The notes under the pieces: model-generated
Told to the model about the DNA's origin: nothing
Database searches by the model: none
Seen by the model: only the letters and a program-made list of their open reading frames with translations
In this document: positions 23,090 through 31,091 of the stretch, in pieces
Position numbering within the stretch: position 1 is the stretch's first letter
How the letters are laid out: each line of letters starts with the position of its first letter
Source of the DNA: Candidatus Rokuibacteriota bacterium
GTDB lineage: Bacteria; Methylomirabilota; Methylomirabilia; Rokubacteriales; CSP1-6
Reading direction: 5' to 3'
NCBI GenBank assembly: GCA_003221455.1
Contig: QHRX01000153.1
Coordinates: 2,413-37,385 of the forward strand
DNA length: 34,973 nucleotides
Position numbers and translations under genes: made by a program

Positions 23090-23623
23090 CTAGCGGGGTG
23101 ACGCTTCGCGGGCGCGGCGCCGACCGAGCTTCCACGCCGACTGGACGCCGGCGGCGCCGTCCTCGCTCGCGGGCCGCGCATGCTCGAGCTGGGCCTGGCA
23201 GCGAACGCACGCGTCCGCGTCCGGGATGGCCATCAGCCGGGCCCCCGGGATGGCCTCGCCGCACTCCGCGCAGATGCCGTAGGCTCCGGCCCGCACCCGC
23301 TCGAGCGCGGCCGCGAGCCGGCGTGCGCGATGCGCGAGCCGGCCGGTGTTGAAGTGCTCGCGCTCACGGTGCTCGACGACTTGGGCCGCGTCGAAGAAGT
23401 CGCCGCGGGTGTGCTCGGCGACGACCGGTCCGTCCTGGCGCCGGAGCTGCGCGGCGATGTCCTCGAGCTCGGTCGAAATCCGCCGCTTGATCGTCGCCAG
23501 ATCCACGCCGCGGAGCGGTCGGCGAGGGTCTGGGTGTCCCGCGTTGCCGTCGCCGGCCGGGGCTCCCGCTGCAGCGCGTCGTCGTCGTTGCACGGTCGAC
23601 TGAGGTGTGCGACCCCGTTTCAT
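23090..23623 (-). CDS. DksA/TraR C4-type zinc finger protein
   Basis: This 177-residue protein has a basic, disordered N-terminus (1-38), a coiled-coil region (about 42-112, IKRRISTELEDIAAQLRR) and a C4 zinc finger with Cys118, Cys121, Cys139 and Cys142 (C-x2-C-x17-C-x2-C), exactly the DksA/TraR spacing. DksA-type proteins enter the RNA polymerase secondary channel and adjust transcription with ppGpp. The DksA acidic coiled-coil tip (DxxDxA) is not clear; GDFFDAAQ (74-81) is the nearest match, so this is better called a DksA/TraR paralog. GGGGGGAG lies just upstream of ATG 23623. It is a single gene, upstream of and codirectional with the GNAT operon across ~200 nt. Confidence 0.86.
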   Translation of the reverse strand: MKRGRTPQSTVQRRRRAAAGAPAGDGNAGHPDPRRPLRGVDLATIKRRISTELEDIAAQLRRQDGPVVAEHTRGDFFDAAQVVEHREREHFNTGRLAHRARRLAAALERVRAGAYGICAECGEAIPGARLMAIPDADACVRCQAQLEHARPASEDGAAGVQSAWKLGRRRAREASPR

Positions 23624-23941
23624 GCGCTCCCCCCTGGGCGTTGACCGTCGTGGGAGGTACCATCGGCCGCCAACGCCGACGTCGATTCGTCACGGTAGGG
23701 AGTGTGATCTTAAGGTGTCAAGCCTTCGTTCGACCCCCAGAACACACGGGTTTCGCCGCGCGGCGGCCGCGCCGCCGCATGGCCATGCGATGTTTTCGCC
23801 GCGTCCATCGCGACGGACGCCCAGACCGTCACTTTCGGGTCGCCGTGGCTGCGGAGCCGCTTCCGACCGTCCGAATCACGGGTTTGGGACAACTGTGGAA
23901 ATGTGGATAAGTCTGGGATGGGCGAAGGACGGGCGACGGCG
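23624..23941. other. Intergenic region with AT-rich tract and DnaA-box-like motif
   Basis: This 318-nt gap lies between the DksA-like gene and the ABC permease stop. No gene was supported. It has a lower-GC stretch (about 23700-23760), a perfect 14-bp palindrome CGCATGGCCATGCG (23776-23789), a GC-rich run before it, and a DnaA-box match at 23902-23910. A TTCGACCCCC string near 23731 recalls a tRNA T-arm, but no matching stems were found. The gap should hold the DksA-gene promoter and the end of the ABC operon transcript; no clear terminator was seen. Confidence 0.35.
23902..23910 (-). promoter_or_regulatory. Single DnaA-box-like motif
   Basis: TGTGGATAA on the plus strand is the exact complement of the TTATCCACA consensus DnaA box. 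A weaker neighbour, TGTGGAAAT, starts 8 nt upstream at 23894. One perfect box with one degenerate copy is too few for an origin; titration or a regulatory site is possible, and chance is not excluded. Confidence 0.3.
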
Positions 23942-24796
23942 TTACTTGACGGCGCCCAGCGTGAGCCCGCGCGTCAGGTACCGCTGCACCAGCAGGGAGA
24001 GCACGAAGACCGGCGCCGACGCGAGCAGGCTGAGGGCGCCGGCCTCGCCCCAGAAGGTCGACTGGGAGCCGAAGTAGCCACTCATGGCGACGGGGACGGT
24101 GACGACGCGGGCGCGCGTCAGCACGACTGCGAACAGGAACTCGTTCCAGCTGAAGATGAACGTGAAGACGCCGGTGGCGATGAGCCCGGCCGCCGCCAGG
24201 GGCAGGCTGATCGACCAGAACACGCGGAGCGTGGAGGCGCCGTCCACCAGCGCGCTCTCCTCCACCTCGACCGGGATGTCTCGGAAGTACCCGCGCATCA
24301 TCCAGATCACGTAGGGAGCGTTGAACGCCGCGTAGAGGAGCGTCAGCCCCTGGTACGTGTCCACCCAGCCGATGATCCGGAACAGGAGAAACACCGGGAA
24401 GACGATCGCGATCGGGGGCAGCATCCGCTGGGAGAGCACCCAGAAGGCGAAGTTCCGTCCGCCCGTGTTGAAGCGGGCCATGCTGTAGGCGGCCGGGCAG
24501 CCGACGAGGAGGGCCAGCAGCGTGGCCCCGCCCGCGATGACGAGGCTATTCACCAGCGAGTTGATCGAGCGGTTGAGCACGAGCTGGCGGAAGTGACTCA
24601 GGTCCGGCGCCCGGGGGAGCCAGACCGGCGGAGTGGAGAAGTACTCGGCCGGCTGCTTCACCGCCATGCCGAACATCCAGACGATCGGGAACAGGAAGAA
24701 CGCGAGCGCGACCGCCACCACGAGGTAGGCGAGCGCGTACCGGTGCACGAAGGTCGCCCGCCTGGTCCACGGCCGGGGGGCGCTGGGGCTCGGCAC
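23942..24796 (-). CDS. Carbohydrate ABC transporter permease, MalG type
   Basis: This 284-residue inner-membrane permease has six predicted helices, starting with LAYLVVAVALAFFLFPIVWM (22-41). The EAA-type coupling loop is VEESALVDGASTLRVFW, here ESALVDG in place of EAAxxDG, which would dock to the ATPase. WLPRAPDLSHFRQLVLNRS in the first periplasmic loop is typical of the CUT1 MalG branch. The start is GTG 24796, 12 nt after the stop of the MalF-type gene. It is the last gene of the cluster; no ATPase gene follows. The product should form a heterodimeric channel with the protein encoded upstream. Confidence 0.88.
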   Translation of the reverse strand: MPSPSAPRPWTRRATFVHRYALAYLVVAVALAFFLFPIVWMFGMAVKQPAEYFSTPPVWLPRAPDLSHFRQLVLNRSINSLVNSLVIAGGATLLALLVGCPAAYSMARFNTGGRNFAFWVLSQRMLPPIAIVFPVFLLFRIIGWVDTYQGLTLLYAAFNAPYVIWMMRGYFRDIPVEVEESALVDGASTLRVFWSISLPLAAAGLIATGVFTFIFSWNEFLFAVVLTRARVVTVPVAMSGYFGSQSTFWGEAGALSLLASAPVFVLSLLVQRYLTRGLTLGAVK

Positions 24797-24808
24797 GGCG
24801 GGCGCCCT

Positions 24809-25672
24809 TCACTCGTCGCTGAAGCGGCGGAGCAAGACGGTCGTGGCGAGCGAGACCAGGGCCAGGACGAGGACGGCCATGGCCGCCGTGTAGCCGAGGC
24901 GGAAGTTGCGGAATCCGAGCAGGTAGACGTAGAGGGTGATCGTCTCCGTGAACGTGCCCGGCCCGCCGAAGGTGAGCGAGAAGACCGTGTCGAAGATCTT
25001 GAAGACGTCGAGGGCCCGGATCAGCAGCGCGACCAGCATGAGCGGGCGGACGAGCGGCAGCGTGATCTGCCAGAAGCGCTGCCAGCGGCCAGCGCCGTCG
25101 ATCGCGGCCGCTTCGTGGATCTCGGGGCTGATCGCGACGAGGCCGGCCAGGAGCGCCAGGAACATGAACGGCGTCCACTGCCAGACCTCGGTGACGATCA
25201 GCGAGAAGTAGACGGTCTTCGAGTTGATCAGCCACACGAGCGTCAGCGGACGGCCGAGCAGCCACCCGAGCAGCTGGTTGATCGGGCCGTACTGAGTGTC
25301 CCAGAGCATGCGCCAACCGTAGCCGGCCACGATCGGGCTCATGATGACGGGAAGGATGAGGAGCGGGATGACGACCCGCTTGCCGGGCAACGGCCCCGCC
25401 AGGACCTCGGCCAGGACGAGCCCCAGGACGAGCTCCGCGGTCACGGCCACCACCATGATCAGGAGCGTGTGGGCAAGCGCCTCCCACATGCGGCGGTCCT
25501 GGAGCGCGCCGGCGTAGTTGGCGAGCCCGACGAACGCCCGCCCCGCCCGCTGCAGGTCCCAGTCGAGCAGGCTGATCCAGAGCAGGTAGAGGACCGGGAA
25601 GATCGTGAGGGAGACGATCAGCACGACGGCGGGCGCGACCATCGCGTACTTCGACAGCCTGCTGCCGTTCAC
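24809..25672 (-). CDS. Carbohydrate ABC transporter permease, MalF type
   Basis: This 287-residue permease has six predicted helices, the first being MVAPAVVLIVSLTIFPVLYL (11-30). The EAA loop EIHEAAAIDGAGRWQRFW (184-201) is canonical, with EAAAIDGA contacting the ATPase. The long first periplasmic loop (LLDWDLQRAGRAFVGLANY) is typical of the CUT1 MalF branch. It pairs with the MalG-type gene 12 nt downstream, and with the binding protein upstream across a 96-nt spacer that holds a strong hairpin, so permease expression is probably lower than that of the binding protein. Confidence 0.88.
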   Translation of the reverse strand: MNGSRLSKYAMVAPAVVLIVSLTIFPVLYLLWISLLDWDLQRAGRAFVGLANYAGALQDRRMWEALAHTLLIMVVAVTAELVLGLVLAEVLAGPLPGKRVVIPLLILPVIMSPIVAGYGWRMLWDTQYGPINQLLGWLLGRPLTLVWLINSKTVYFSLIVTEVWQWTPFMFLALLAGLVAISPEIHEAAAIDGAGRWQRFWQITLPLVRPLMLVALLIRALDVFKIFDTVFSLTFGGPGTFTETITLYVYLLGFRNFRLGYTAAMAVLVLALVSLATTVLLRRFSDE

Positions 25673-25729
25673 CGCGGGCCCGCCCGGCGGGTGGTGCAGG
25701 AGCCCGGGGTCATGCGCGCCGCGGGACGG

Positions 25730-25764
25730 GGCGCCCCCCGTCCCGGACGGAGACGGGGGGCGCC
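25730..25764 (-). terminator. 13-bp GC hairpin between binding-protein and permease genes
   Basis: GGCGCCCCCCGTC (25730-25742) and GACGGGGGGCGCC (25752-25764) form a perfect 13-bp stem with a 9-nt loop. It starts 4 nt after the binding-protein stop codon (25769-25771). No T-run follows in the transcribed direction, so an attenuator or 3'-end stabiliser that favours the binding-protein message, as in the malE-malF spacer, fits better than full termination. Confidence 0.65.
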
Positions 25765-25768
25765 GCGA

Positions 25769-27211
25769 TCAGTGCGGATACGCGTTGGGCTTACTCGCCC
25801 ACTCCTGATAGGCCTGCCGCTGCTTGTCGACGCCGATGCGCTGCGTGACCTGATCCCACTCGGTCGCGGCCTTGTCGAGGGCCTCCTTGGGCGGGGTGCC
25901 GGCGTAGACGGCGACCGTCGCCCGATCGAGCGCCTCCTCGTACTCCCGCGCGCCGGGGATCGCGAGGTCGAGCAGCCCCCTCTCCGCGCCCGACTTCAGG
26001 GTGTCCAGGTACTCCGGCGCGTGCGGCCAGAGCGCCCGGTACTCCTTGGACGCATAGTGGCTCAGGCGGTACGGATCGCGGAGGGCGAACGGCAGCATCA
26101 CGCGCTTGAGGCTCGTCTCTTTGCTGGTCGCCCACTGGATGAACAGGTAGGCGGCCTCCTTGTTGGCGCTCTCGACCGACACGCCCAGGTTGAAGGCGGC
26201 CGCCAGCTCCGGGTGCCCCCCCGGGGGCAGCGCGTAGCCGACCTTGCCGATCACCTTGGTCTCCGGCAGCCACTTGAGCTGCTCCACGCGATTGCCGTAG
26301 CCCTCCGACCAGCGCCCGGGCGGCGGCCACGTGACGATCATCGCCACCTTTCCCGCCATCCAGGCGCTGAAGACCTCGATGAAGCCCCACTTCTCGACGC
26401 CGGGCGGCATGCTCTTGTTGGCGTTCACCATCTCCGTGAGCGTCCGGACCGCGGGCGGGCTGTTGATCTGGGCCTTCATCGTCTGGGGATCGAAGAACCT
26501 CACGCCGTTGTTCCGCATCGCTTCTTCGGTCCAGAAGTAGTCCTGCCCCTCCGTGCGCTGGATGGCGCAGCCGTAGAGGGTCGGCTTGTACTTCTCGGTG
26601 AAGAACCCGCAGACCTTGTCCCAGTCGGCCCAGGTGCGGGGCGGGACGAGATCCTGACCGTACTTGGCCCTGAAGGCGGCCCGGTTCGCCGGCTCGGCGA
26701 ACAGGTCGCGCCGGTAGTACATGACGAAGACGTCGCCGTCGTCGAAGATCCCGTACGTCTTGCCCTTCCAGTTGAGCCACTGCCGGTAGGTGGGATGGAT
26801 GTCGTCGAGTGACCCTCTGGGCATGTACTTGTCGAGGAAGGGGTCGAGGGGCTCGAGCGCCCCCGCCGCCACCAGGTCCGCCTGCCAGGCCGGGACGTAG
26901 CTGATCACGTCGAAATCCCGCGAGCCCCCGAGGTGTGCGGTCACGATCTTCGAGAAGATCTCGGGGAAGGGGGTCTCGACGACCTGGAGGGTGATGCCCG
27001 TCAGCCGCTTCCACTCCGGTCCCGAGAAGGTCAGCGGGTCCTGGGCCTGGAGCCCGGCCTCCCAGATGACGCGCAGGGTGGTGCCCGAATACTTCTGGGC
27101 GGCCTTGACGGCGATATCGGCGGCGGACTGCGCGCGGCCAGCCGCCGTCCATCCGAAGCCGACCAGCGTGATCGCGAGAATCAGGATGAAGGACCGCATT
27201 GTCCGACTCAT
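25769..27211 (-). CDS. ABC transporter sugar-type extracellular solute-binding protein
   Basis: This 480-residue periplasmic protein has a Sec signal (1-28, FILILAITLVGFGWTAAGRAQS region). Mature-region hallmarks of family 1 binding proteins are TLRVIWEAGLQAQDP, ETPFPEIFSKIVTAHLGGSR, FDVISYVPAWQADLVAAG, and the late AYLFIQWATSKE. It starts 16 nt after the lactonase-like gene stop; GAGGGAG and GAGGA both lie upstream of ATG 27211. With the two permeases it forms a CUT1-type importer lacking its own ATPase. Given the adjacent apionate-lactonase-like enzyme and the two acid-metabolising enzymes, a branched sugar, sugar lactone or sugar acid is a reasonable ligand guess. Confidence 0.87.
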   Translation of the reverse strand: MSRTMRSFILILAITLVGFGWTAAGRAQSAADIAVKAAQKYSGTTLRVIWEAGLQAQDPLTFSGPEWKRLTGITLQVVETPFPEIFSKIVTAHLGGSRDFDVISYVPAWQADLVAAGALEPLDPFLDKYMPRGSLDDIHPTYRQWLNWKGKTYGIFDDGDVFVMYYRRDLFAEPANRAAFRAKYGQDLVPPRTWADWDKVCGFFTEKYKPTLYGCAIQRTEGQDYFWTEEAMRNNGVRFFDPQTMKAQINSPPAVRTLTEMVNANKSMPPGVEKWGFIEVFSAWMAGKVAMIVTWPPPGRWSEGYGNRVEQLKWLPETKVIGKVGYALPPGGHPELAAAFNLGVSVESANKEAAYLFIQWATSKETSLKRVMLPFALRDPYRLSHYASKEYRALWPHAPEYLDTLKSGAERGLLDLAIPGAREYEEALDRATVAVYAGTPPKEALDKAATEWDQVTQRIGVDKQRQAYQEWASKPNAYPH

Positions 27212-27227
27212 CGTCCTCGGCTCCCTC

Positions 27228-29165
27228 CTAGACTGCCGGGTAGTCCAGCGTCGTCACCGCGTACGGGCCCAGCTCCACCTCGAGCCGGCCGTGTCCGCCG
27301 TCGACCTCCCTCCCCCGCTCACGGCGGAACGATTCGGGCGCGCGGGCGGCCCACTCCACGTTCGACTGGTCGAGGACCCGGAGCGACACCGGCGCCGGCA
27401 GGCCGGCGACGGTGAGGCGCTGCGGCTCGGGGGCGAGGTTGGCGACGAGGACCCGGGTCCGCCCGTCCTTCCGCACGGCGACCGCTTGGGCCCGGAGCGG
27501 GTCGCTCGACCGGGTCGGAATCACCGTGCCGCCCGCGAAGGCGCCCACGTCGGCCAGCACGTGGTAGACCGGGAACACGCATCCGAGTCGGGAGGGGAAC
27601 TTGTGGGGCAGTGGCGAGCCGAGATCGGTCTCCATCACGCCGCGCCACCCGGTCGTCTCGTAGTAGGTCACGCTGTAGACGCCGGCTTCGGCCAGGTTGC
27701 CCAGGCTCCCCACGGTCCAGGCCGCGCCAAACAGCGACATCTGGCGCGGGTCGACCTGGGACGGTAGCTCGCCGGGGACGGGCGCGGGCGCGGGGCCCTC
27801 GCCGTTCGGGCTCAGGCGCGGCCGGAGGGTGACCGGGCTCACGGCGAGCCGCCGGTCGCCGATGAACTCGCGGGCGCTCTCGACGGTCGCGCGCTGACCC
27901 TCGAGGTTCTCCACCAACGAGGCGTCGTCGAAGGCGTGCACCTGCGGGGTGAGCGAGTAGCTGACGAGGTCCACGGCCCCGATCGGCGGGCGGCCGCGGT
28001 TCAGCTCCGTGAAGTAGGCGTTCGTGCCGGCGCCGATCAGCGCCGCCGGGCGGGCGCCCTTGAGCGCCGGGCGGGCGAGCTGGACCCACTTCTCCGTGGT
28101 CGAGAGCTCGGCGACGTGGAAGATGAGCCACGTGTCGACCGGCGGGTCGAGCCGGTCGAGCGCCGCGCCCAGGCGCCCGAGCTCGTCCTCGGCCGCCTCG
28201 GTGAGGAAGAGGGCCGCCTCGAGCGGCACGCCGAGGCCCCGGGCCTCGGCCGCGGCCCGCGCGAGCCGGCGCTCCAGGTCGCGCTCGGCGAGCGGCAGGT
28301 CGACCCGCAGGTGGGAGAGGCCGAGCGCGCGGAGGCGCGCGGCCTCGCGCCGGGACAAGGGCCAGCCGTGGCTCGCCAGGCCGAGGCCCAGGCGCGGGAG
28401 CGGTCGCGTGCCCGTCTCCCCGAGCGACACCGTCACCGACCCGCTCGAGGGCGCCGCGCCCGCCGCCCCAACCGACCCCCGGAGGGTCAGCGTCACGGCC
28501 TGGGCGATCCTCTCGCCCGCCCGCACCTCGACCGGACGCGGGAGCGAGAGCGGCGTGCAGTAGGTCTTGAAGGAGGCGTCGGTCCAGTTGCGGTGGTCCT
28601 CCGTCTCGAAGGTGTCGCCCTCGAAGGAGACCTCCGCCGTGAGGCCCGGCACGACCTCGTGGGCGAGCCCGCGCAGGTCCCGGAAGGGCTGAGAGGGCGC
28701 GATCGCGCGGGGAAACGCGCGCGCCTCGCGGGCGCCATCCGCCGTGAGGAGCTCGACCGGCGCCCCGGCGCACTGCGGAGGGTGGAGCACGCAGAACCCG
28801 ATCCGGTTCTTCTTGAACGTCCGGTTCGCGATCCCGTCCATCGAGAACCGGATCGCGCCCCGCGCGTCGCCGGTGATGCGGCCGCGCCACGTGTAGTCGA
28901 TCGTGTCGCGGAGGTGCCGGGCGGTGAACGTGATCTCGAAGCCGTCCCCGCCGCCCTCGACGCGGAAGTCGGAGATGACCGGCTCGATCGTGTCCCAGAC
29001 GGGGTCGCGCACGGCGACGTAGACCTGGCGCAGGACCTCGCGGTCGCCGAGGCGGATCCGGCGGAGGGCGCCCGTCTCGTAGTCGAGGGAGAGCGGGCCC
29101 GCCCGCAGCGCGGTTCGCCGCGGCGGCGGTAGGGCGGCGCCGCGCAGCACGATCCAGTCTGTCAT
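27228..29165 (-). CDS. D-apionate lactonase-like protein (three-domain glycoside-hydrolase-like)
   Basis: This 645-residue cytoplasmic protein has no signal peptide. The N-terminus (MTDWIVLRGAALPPPRR, then LRAGPLSLDYETGALRRIRL) and blocks such as NRIGFCVLHPPQCAG and GDTFETEDHRNWTDASFKTY match what I know of D-apionate lactonase (ApnL). It reads as an N-terminal beta-sandwich (1-250), a TIM-barrel-like centre (about 270-560, SHLRVDLPLAERDLERRL and SVTYYETTGWRGVMETD) and a C-terminal beta domain. ApnL opens D-apionolactone to D-apionate during breakdown of apiose, a plant cell-wall branched sugar. Dedicated apiose dehydrogenase and apionate oxidoisomerase genes are not in the window, so the substrate may be another sugar lactone. 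GGAGG precedes ATG 29165 by 8 nt. Confidence 0.75.
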   Translation of the reverse strand: MTDWIVLRGAALPPPRRTALRAGPLSLDYETGALRRIRLGDREVLRQVYVAVRDPVWDTIEPVISDFRVEGGGDGFEITFTARHLRDTIDYTWRGRITGDARGAIRFSMDGIANRTFKKNRIGFCVLHPPQCAGAPVELLTADGAREARAFPRAIAPSQPFRDLRGLAHEVVPGLTAEVSFEGDTFETEDHRNWTDASFKTYCTPLSLPRPVEVRAGERIAQAVTLTLRGSVGAAGAAPSSGSVTVSLGETGTRPLPRLGLGLASHGWPLSRREAARLRALGLSHLRVDLPLAERDLERRLARAAAEARGLGVPLEAALFLTEAAEDELGRLGAALDRLDPPVDTWLIFHVAELSTTEKWVQLARPALKGARPAALIGAGTNAYFTELNRGRPPIGAVDLVSYSLTPQVHAFDDASLVENLEGQRATVESAREFIGDRRLAVSPVTLRPRLSPNGEGPAPAPVPGELPSQVDPRQMSLFGAAWTVGSLGNLAEAGVYSVTYYETTGWRGVMETDLGSPLPHKFPSRLGCVFPVYHVLADVGAFAGGTVIPTRSSDPLRAQAVAVRKDGRTRVLVANLAPEPQRLTVAGLPAPVSLRVLDQSNVEWAARAPESFRRERGREVDGGHGRLEVELGPYAVTTLDYPAV

Positions 29166-29190
29166 TCCAGGGCCTCCGGGTCTTCCGGCC

Positions 29191-29241
29191 GACGGCCCGT
29201 CGATTGTACGGAACCCCCCGGCCGAGCGAAAGCGGGCCGTC
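29191..29241 (-). promoter_or_regulatory. Hairpin and possible promoter upstream of the lactonase-like gene
   Basis: A perfect 9-bp inverted repeat, GACGGCCCG (29191-29199) and CGGGCCGTC (29233-29241), spans the 88-nt gap between the aldolase stop and the lactonase-like start. On the minus strand the loop contains TACAAT (29208-29203), a good -10 match and a rare string in this GC-rich region, with only a weak -35 (TTTCGC, 29231-29226, 17-nt spacing). It may separate an upstream enzyme unit from a downstream lactonase/transport unit. Confidence 0.35.
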
Positions 29242-29253
29242 GGGCGGGCGGCC

Positions 29254-30054
29254 TCAGGCGCGCGTCGGGGGCCCCCCGGCGCGGGCCGCCTCCCGGAGGG
29301 CGGTCACGCCCTGCCGGAGGGCCTGCGCGTAGAGCCAGATGTCGCCCGAGTAGGCGAGGCAGCGGAACCCCTGGGACAGGAGCCGTCGGCCCGTCTCCAC
29401 GTCGGCGGCCATGAAGCCCGGCGCCTTGCCGTGGCGCCGGCAGGCCTCGAGCACGCTGTCGACCGCGCGGAGAAACTTCGGGTGCGTGAACTGGCCCGGG
29501 ATGCCCATCGAGTTCGTCAGGTCGAAGTGGCCGATCCAGAGGACGTCGAGTCCGTCGACGGCGGCGATCTTCTCGACGTTCTCGATTCCGGTCGCGGTCT
29601 CGATGAGGCCGATCAGCAGCACCTCGGCGTTGGCGCTCGTCATCTTGGCGGCGACGTCGCCGCCTTCGTAGTCGTCGTGGGCGACCCCGAAGGCCGCGCC
29701 GCGCCCCCCGTCGGGCGGGTACTTCGCCGAGCGCACGAAGAGCCGCGCCTGCTCCTCGCTCTCCACCATCGGGATCATGATCCCCATGGCCCCAAGGTCG
29801 AGGGGGCGGGCGATCAGGTGGTACTGGGTCGCGGGCACCCGGACCATCGGCACGAGGGCCGCCGCGCGAGCCGTCGCCATCAGCGTCCGGATCGTGTCGG
29901 CGTCCCAGCCGGTGTGCTCGGTGTCGAACAGCGCGAAGTCGGCGCCGGCGTTGGCGGCGATGCGGGCGACGCCGGTCGTGTTGAACTCGAAGAACATCGT
30001 GCCGATCGCGACGCCGCCCTGACTGAGCGTGCGCTTCACCGTGTTGGTTCTCAT
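29254..30054 (-). CDS. HpcH/HpaI family aldolase (class II pyruvate-type)
   Basis: This 266-residue TIM-barrel protein carries the family's catalytic set: His47 in FDTEHTGWD (43-51), Arg72 in VPMVRVP, metal ligand Glu152 in LIETATGIENVE (150-161) and Asp178 in IGHFDLTNSMGI (174-185). Members cleave or form 2-keto-hydroxy acids using Mg2+, Mn2+ or Co2+ (4-hydroxy-2-oxoheptanedioate or 2-keto-3-deoxy-rhamnonate type). ATG 30054 overlaps the stop of the D-2-hydroxyacid dehydrogenase gene in ATGA (30051-30054), so the two are cotranslated. In this cluster it could split a ketoacid derived from the imported sugar acid. Confidence 0.88.
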   Translation of the reverse strand: MRTNTVKRTLSQGGVAIGTMFFEFNTTGVARIAANAGADFALFDTEHTGWDADTIRTLMATARAAALVPMVRVPATQYHLIARPLDLGAMGIMIPMVESEEQARLFVRSAKYPPDGGRGAAFGVAHDDYEGGDVAAKMTSANAEVLLIGLIETATGIENVEKIAAVDGLDVLWIGHFDLTNSMGIPGQFTHPKFLRAVDSVLEACRRHGKAPGFMAADVETGRRLLSQGFRCLAYSGDIWLYAQALRQGVTALREAARAGGPPTRA

Positions 30055-31091
30055 CGTCCCTCCCGGTGCTCGCCGTGGCGGCGGAGTTTCTGCTGAAGGC
30101 GCGGCGTCTCCACGACCGCGCGGTTCACGATGTGGCGGGGCAGCCGCCCCGCCGCGACGTCGAGGATCGATTGGCAGGCGCTCCGCCCGATGTTGAGGAA
30201 GCACTCGTCGGTCCAGCAGACCGCGTGGGGGGCCAGGAGCACGCCGTCGAGCGTGAAGAGCGGGTTCGCGGGGTCGGGCGGCTCTTGCTCGAAGACGTCG
30301 AGCGCGGCGCCCGCGATCCGGCGCTCGCGCAGCGCCGCCACCAGCGCCGGCTCGTCGACCACCGGGCCGCGCGCGGTGTTGATCAGGAACGCCGTCCGCT
30401 TCATCAGGCCGAGGCGCCGGGCGTCGATCAGGTGCCGGGTCTCCGCGGTCAAGGCGCAGTTCACGCTCACGAAGTCGGCGGTCCGCATGAGCGTGTCGAG
30501 GTCGACCAGCTCGGCCCCAGCGGCGTGGGCCTGCTCGCGCGTCACGTACGGGTCGGCGGCGATGATGCGGAGGTCGAACGGGGTGGCCAGCTTGGCGACC
30601 TCGCGGCCGATGTTGCCGAAGCCCACGATGCCGAGGACCCGGCCCACGAGCCCGACCCCCATGTGGGCGAGTTTCTCGCCCCAGCGGGCGTCGCGGGTGA
30701 GCCGGTCCTTGACGAACAGCTTGTGGCTCAGGGCGAGGACGAAGGCGATGACCGAGGTCGCGACCGGCCGCCGCACGCCGTCGGGCGTGATCGTGAGGAG
30801 GACTCCGTTCCGGGTGCACGCGTCCACGTCCACGGTGTCGTAGCCGACGCCGAATCGGGCGAGCACGGTGAGGCGGTCCGCGCCCGCGAGGGTGGCGCCG
30901 GTGACGCGCGGGGCCAGGACCAGGAGGGCGTCGAAGTCGCGCACCTGGTCCGCCGTCAGCTCCTTCGTATTCTCGGCGAGGAACTCGTGCTTCACGCCCG
31001 GCGCCTGCTCGAGCAGGTCGAGGCCGATGTCGCCAAAGGCCAGCGAGCCGTCGGGCATCAGGAAGTCGCGGGTGAGTCCAACCTGGAACAT
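30051..31091 (-). CDS. D-isomer 2-hydroxyacid dehydrogenase (NAD-binding)
   Basis: This 346-residue oxidoreductase has the NAD motif GIVGFGNIGREVAKL (154-168) and the catalytic triad Arg241 (NTARGPVVDE), Glu270 (LDVFEQEPPDP) and His289 (LLAPHAVCWTD). It acts on 2-hydroxy/2-keto acids such as glycerate/hydroxypyruvate or glyoxylate; the substrate is not readable. ATG 31091 is chosen: GGAGG lies about 6 nt upstream and MFQVGLTRDFL starts the domain, while the frame upstream is unrelated. It is the first gene of the minus-strand cluster and is coupled by a 4-nt overlap to the aldolase, suggesting that aldol products (hydroxypyruvate, tartronate semialdehyde or glyoxylate type) are reduced next. 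Confidence 0.88.
   Translation of the reverse strand: MFQVGLTRDFLMPDGSLAFGDIGLDLLEQAPGVKHEFLAENTKELTADQVRDFDALLVLAPRVTGATLAGADRLTVLARFGVGYDTVDVDACTRNGVLLTITPDGVRRPVATSVIAFVLALSHKLFVKDRLTRDARWGEKLAHMGVGLVGRVLGIVGFGNIGREVAKLATPFDLRIIAADPYVTREQAHAAGAELVDLDTLMRTADFVSVNCALTAETRHLIDARRLGLMKRTAFLINTARGPVVDEPALVAALRERRIAGAALDVFEQEPPDPANPLFTLDGVLLAPHAVCWTDECFLNIGRSACQSILDVAAGRLPRHIVNRAVVETPRLQQKLRRHGEHREGR

Noticed and set aside
23724-23745. Possible tRNA T-arm (TTCGACCCCC string)
   Set aside because: No acceptor, D or anticodon stems could be paired around it.
23776-23789. Perfect 14-bp palindrome CGCATGGCCATGCG as an operator
   Set aside because: No promoter elements flank it in a convincing arrangement and it contains common restriction-site-like cores; kept only as a note in the intergenic entry.
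23903-26812. Very long plus-strand frame (~970 codons) antisense to the ABC transporter genes
   Set aside because: Composition is Asp/Glu/Arg/Gly-rich as expected for the complement of GC-rich membrane-protein genes. All three minus-strand genes have intact family motifs, and no ribosome site or domain supports the plus frame.
27936-29132. Plus-strand frame antisense to the lactonase-like gene
   Set aside because: Arg/Ala/Glu-rich with no recognisable motif; the minus strand has the conserved protein.
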